IMG/VR virus record: IMGVR_UViG_3300007352_000001
Span: 177,427 to 241,426 of that record
Source: a virus
Strand: one strand, 5' to 3'
DNA: 64,000 bases
Shown here: piece by piece, positions 61,351-64,000 of the stretch
How positions within the stretch are numbered: position 1 is the first letter of the stretch
Layout of the letters: each line of letters opens with the position of its first letter
Translations under genes and position numbers: made by a program
The notes under the pieces: model-generated
Told to the model about the DNA's origin: nothing
What the model saw: the letters and a program-made list of their open reading frames with translations, nothing else
The model's database searches: none

Positions 61351-61665
61351 ATGGACACGCCAGTGTTGGAACGGCCGCATGTCGAGATCAACCGGGTCTG
61401 CGCCCGACAGCACTGCGGCAACTTCTCGGTCTACCAGCCCGTCCTGAAGATCTTCCACACGACCTCGGCCGAGCCGTACATCCTCTTCATCGGCATGGGC
61501 ATCTGCCTGACGCACCAGCCCGACATCACCACCGACGTGCTCCTCGGCTTGCCCGAGCAGCAGGCGTTCATCCGCAACGTGTTCACCGCGCTGCACCTCG
61601 GCGAGCCCCAGTTCGAGCGCAGCCTGGTGGAGTTCGAGATGCTCGACGCTGAAGGCTCCGCATGA
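61351..61665 (+). CDS. Hypothetical protein, 104 aa
   Basis: GAGGAGAG precedes the ATG at 61351. NRVCARQHCGNFSVYQPVLK resembles the preceding gene's style, so the two may be diverged duplicates. ATGA overlap with the next gene. Confidence 0.6.
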   Translation: MDTPVLERPHVEINRVCARQHCGNFSVYQPVLKIFHTTSAEPYILFIGMGICLTHQPDITTDVLLGLPEQQAFIRNVFTALHLGEPQFERSLVEFEMLDAEGSA

Positions 61666-61853
61666 GCTGCTACCGCCACCGGGTCCTGCCCACAGGCGGG
61701 GAGATGCGCGGGATCGGCGACCCGGACGCGCAGCGGTACACACGCCGTCGCCGGCAGCTGTTTCTCCGTCGCTTTATCGACTGGGATCCTGTACATCCGA
61801 AGAAGCGCCAGGACCGGTCCTGGAAGCGCTTCCGAGCGACGAGGTATCGCTGA
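61662..61853 (+). CDS. Small basic hypothetical protein, 63 aa
   Basis: Arg-rich (RRRRQLFLRRFIDWDPVHPK), probably nucleic-acid binding. Overlaps the neighbours at both ends (ATGA, TGATG). Confidence 0.6.
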   Translation: MSCYRHRVLPTGGEMRGIGDPDAQRYTRRRRQLFLRRFIDWDPVHPKKRQDRSWKRFRATRYR

Positions 61854-62317
61854 TGGCGTGCTCTTGGTGTCCGAATCCGATGGCTCAGACGACCCCGCTG
61901 ATTGTCACCGATCGCGGCGCTGAGGCCTCTGGTCGGAAGACCGGTGACACGGTCAATCTCTGCCCTGCGTGCGCGACGAGCGCATTGCGCCGTCGGCACG
62001 CGAAGGCGGCAACCAAGCCGCGGGAACAGATCGAGGCAGTCGCCCGCGGCATGCGGCCGGCTGACGTCCTCGCCGAGAATGATCCGAACGACGACTTTGT
62101 CGCGGACACCGACGGCTCGCCGCTGCGGATCCCACCCAAGGGTCATCCCGATCGGTGCCCGGACTGCGGTGGCAGCCGTGCGCTGCGCGTCGGGTACACG
62201 TGGTGCGGGGCGATCCCGAACACGCCGTGCAACATCCCCGGCGGCGGGGAGCCGCACCAAGACGATCTGATCAACGCGAAGATCAAAGCCCATCCGTACC
62301 GCTACCGGCGCCGCTGA
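61853..62317 (+). CDS. Zinc-finger hypothetical protein, 154 aa
   Basis: MACSWCPNPMAQT with VNLCPACATSALR, then DRCPDCGGSRALRVGYTWCG: three CxxC pairs and extra Cys, two probable zinc sites. Basic C-terminus. TGATG overlap with the next gene. Confidence 0.65.
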   Translation: MACSWCPNPMAQTTPLIVTDRGAEASGRKTGDTVNLCPACATSALRRRHAKAATKPREQIEAVARGMRPADVLAENDPNDDFVADTDGSPLRIPPKGHPDRCPDCGGSRALRVGYTWCGAIPNTPCNIPGGGEPHQDDLINAKIKAHPYRYRRR

Positions 62318-63438
62318 TGGCTGAGTGGCACAAGCGCGGCTGGCTCGCTCCGTCGGGCACGCTGCACTCGATCGCAGCCGAAGGGACGCACACCGACTGG
62401 TTGCTCGCGCACCCGGAACACTGGGAGCCGGGCAAGCACCAGGAGGCGGTCGACCGCATCAACAAGGGCGAAGGCAAGCACTACGCGGTCCGCGACGCCA
62501 ATGCCCGCCTGCTGCGCCACGGGTGGGTGCGCCAGGCGGGCCGCGGCATGTACGAGCTGAGCGACCGTCGCCATCTGCGCCGCGTCCTCGACCACGTCAT
62601 GACGAACTACCCCGACATTGACCGGGTCACCGTCGACATCGGGGTGGACAAGCCGACCACGCACACGATCTCGGTGCACGAGGAGACGATTCCACTGGGG
62701 CAGTGCTACTCGTGGGCGACCAAGAATGCGCGCGAGGGAGACACCGTCGTGCACGGCACGGTGCAGCATCCATGGGACGGGCACAGCTTCTCGCACGCTT
62801 GGATCGAGCGAGGCGATCGCGTGCACGACTTTCAGACCTCGATCGGCCTCGGACCGGGCAAGCAGGGTTGGACGCGAGCAGCCTTCCAGGACGCCTACAC
62901 GCCGTCCCAGACGCGTCGTTATGCGCCGCACGAGGCCAAGGCCCACATGCTGCGCCATGGTCACCACGGGCCATGGGAGTGGGTGGAACGCGTGCTTGCT
63001 GGGGAGCGGCCTGCAGATGTCATCAACGAGGCCGTAGGCTTGGTGCGCAAAAGCACTCAAGACTTCCTCTTGAACGATCCTGATGGCGGCGAGACCGACG
63101 CCGAGATGTATAACTTCGGGCGTGGGCGGGAACGCTACCGGCCTCGTCACGGCAAGGTGCACGAGTTCGACATTGTCCATCGCCAGCATGGGCGGGTCGG
63201 TACGATGCACGTGGCGCACACCGATCGAACGCAGCGGACGCTCTACGTACCGTGGATCGAGATTGAGCCCGCTCATGAGCGGGCTGTGAACCCGATGAGT
63301 CTGCGCACGTCGCTGCAGGCGCACTTTCCTCGTGCGCGTGAAGTGCGCGGCTGGCGCATCACTGGCCGCAGGCCAGGCGTCCGTTCGTACACGCTGCCGC
63401 CGCCTCGCAGCAACCCGCGACAAGGAAAGCTGTTCTGA
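62317..63438 (+). CDS. Transglutaminase/papain-like fold protein (putative), 373 aa
   Basis: N-terminal helical part with AEWHKRGWLAPSGTLHSIA (a typical phage virion-type start), then a Cys-His-Asp order: IPLGQCYSWATKNAREGD (Cys about residue 130), HSFSHAWIERGDRVHDFQ (His about 159, Asp about 168). C-terminal half basic with WRITGRRPGVRSYTL. Activity is unproven. The 4891-5520 protein has the same triad order; the two may be related. ATGA/TGATG couplings. Confidence 0.55.
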   Translation: MAEWHKRGWLAPSGTLHSIAAEGTHTDWLLAHPEHWEPGKHQEAVDRINKGEGKHYAVRDANARLLRHGWVRQAGRGMYELSDRRHLRRVLDHVMTNYPDIDRVTVDIGVDKPTTHTISVHEETIPLGQCYSWATKNAREGDTVVHGTVQHPWDGHSFSHAWIERGDRVHDFQTSIGLGPGKQGWTRAAFQDAYTPSQTRRYAPHEAKAHMLRHGHHGPWEWVERVLAGERPADVINEAVGLVRKSTQDFLLNDPDGGETDAEMYNFGRGRERYRPRHGKVHEFDIVHRQHGRVGTMHVAHTDRTQRTLYVPWIEIEPAHERAVNPMSLRTSLQAHFPRAREVRGWRITGRRPGVRSYTLPPPRSNPRQGKLF

Positions 63439-64000
63439 TGACGATCACGGCGTACGTTGAGTCGCTCATGGGCGGCACCAAGCCGCGGACGGTCATCGAG
63501 CAGATGGTCGCCGGCCTGCGCCCTGGGCAGCATCTTCACCCGAACCAATACCCGTGGCACGACGGGCACACGCGCTACGGCCGTGGGCAGCTGCTCGAAG
63601 ACGAGCACGAGTGGAACGACCAGGCGGTGAAGGGGAGGGTTGCCGGCTATCACGACATCGCGCGCCACTTTGGACACGTGGTGCCGAACGCGGGCGCGGA
63701 CCTGAAGCACTACGACTACCGCGCCGAGCATGCCGAGAAGATCGACCGCACGCTGACAGGCCACGGCTACACCGCCTACTACGCAGGCGGGAAGTACGGA
63801 CAGCCAGCCCTGCACACCAAGAACTACGACTCGGGCCACCTCATGATCTGGAACCCAGACGAGGGCTCGGGCGGGGACTTCGGCCACCGCGCGTACACTG
63901 ACGCCTGGCGCAAGATGCACGAGCTGGCGCACGCGATCACCAAGCCGATCGTCAACGCGAAGTACGGCGAGGCGCAGCGCATCGGCAAGCTCGGCCACCA
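63438..64000 (+). CDS. HELAH metalloprotease-like protein, truncated by window end
   Basis: Open from the TGATG overlap at 63438 to the last base (187 codons). MHELAHAITKPIVNAKYGEA has HExxH, a zinc-peptidase-like site, preceded by a WNPDEGSGGDFGHRAYTDAW region and His-rich segments (GQHLHPNQYPWHDGHTR). The rest is outside. It may be a virion or ArdC-like peptidase. Confidence 0.6.
   Translation, partial: MTITAYVESLMGGTKPRTVIEQMVAGLRPGQHLHPNQYPWHDGHTRYGRGQLLEDEHEWNDQAVKGRVAGYHDIARHFGHVVPNAGADLKHYDYRAEHAEKIDRTLTGHGYTAYYAGGKYGQPALHTKNYDSGHLMIWNPDEGSGGDFGHRAYTDAWRKMHELAHAITKPIVNAKYGEAQRIGKLGH

Noticed and set aside
1-64000. Insertion sequences, integrase, attachment sites or a prophage boundary
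   Set aside because: No transposase or recombinase motif, no long direct or inverted repeats and no host-type genes flank the window.

Overview
The window reads as part of a large, GC-rich double-stranded DNA bacteriophage genome (or a phage-like contig). Genes are short, packed head to tail and mostly overlap by ATGA, GTGA or TGATG. There is a cluster of five tRNA genes, an endolysin and a phage-style set of DNA-metabolism enzymes, and most of the remaining proteins are small and unrecognised, many with CxxC zinc-binding pairs. No terminase, portal, major capsid or tail gene, and no integrase, is recognisable, so the structural region and the genome ends probably lie outside. Host clues are indirect: promoters resembling sigma-54 sites, Sec signal peptides, and a dockerin/EF-hand-like protein of a kind common in deltaproteobacterial lineages and their relatives. 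The host is not identified.

Layout. (1) 1-5520, minus strand: three short operons, each behind a near-identical promoter-like element (2960-2989, 4861-4890, 5521-5551), including a Mom-like DNA-modification candidate, an XRE regulator and a papain/transglutaminase-like protein. (2) 5608-31225, plus strand: the metabolic arm. It holds an HD-domain hydrolase; a Pif1-type helicase followed by an SbcC/SbcD (gp46/gp47-like) set in which the ATPase is split into two genes; an FtsZ/tubulin-like GTPase; a divergent Fpg/Nei-like glycosylase; a MazG-like pyrophosphohydrolase; an ArdC-like antirestriction protein; a DUF4326-SLOG fusion; a DexA/Rv2179c-like exonuclease; and ThyX. (3) 31257-31430: one zinc-ribbon gene behind another copy of the element. 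(4) 31363-42063, minus strand: about 30 small coupled genes, including a GNAT acetyltransferase, a ribbon-helix-helix protein, an S24/LexA-like protein and many zinc-ribbon and single-membrane-segment proteins. (5) 42064-42442: divergent control region whose rightward part can fold into a four-way-junction RNA ending at a ribosome binding site. (6) 42443-55836, plus strand: a tandem array of seven secreted paralogues, a dockerin-like protein, three proteins sharing a short motif, an Ig-like protein, a KTSC-domain protein and others. (7) 55893-56304: tRNA-Gln(UUG), Ala(UGC), Arg(ACG), Ile(GAU) and a long class II-type tRNA with anticodon GUU. (8) 56640-64000: a SAM methyltransferase, GH24 endolysin, transglutaminase-like protein and HELAH metalloprotease-like protein, truncated by the window end.

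How it may work together (inference). The helicase, SbcCD-like nuclease, exonuclease, MazG, ThyX, HD protein and glycosylase fit replication, recombination and nucleotide supply. The Mom-like and ArdC-like proteins fit evasion of restriction. The tubulin-like GTPase fits intracellular organisation or segregation of phage DNA. Eight copies of one element (TGGCAC, five bases, YGCA, then CTTTTG or CCTTTG and CCGGTATG) apparently drive scattered operons on both strands, and several would give almost leaderless mRNAs. The most unusual block is the array of secreted paralogues at 42925-47800, behind a structured leader, with each gene's conserved C-terminal codons supplying the ribosome binding site of the next.
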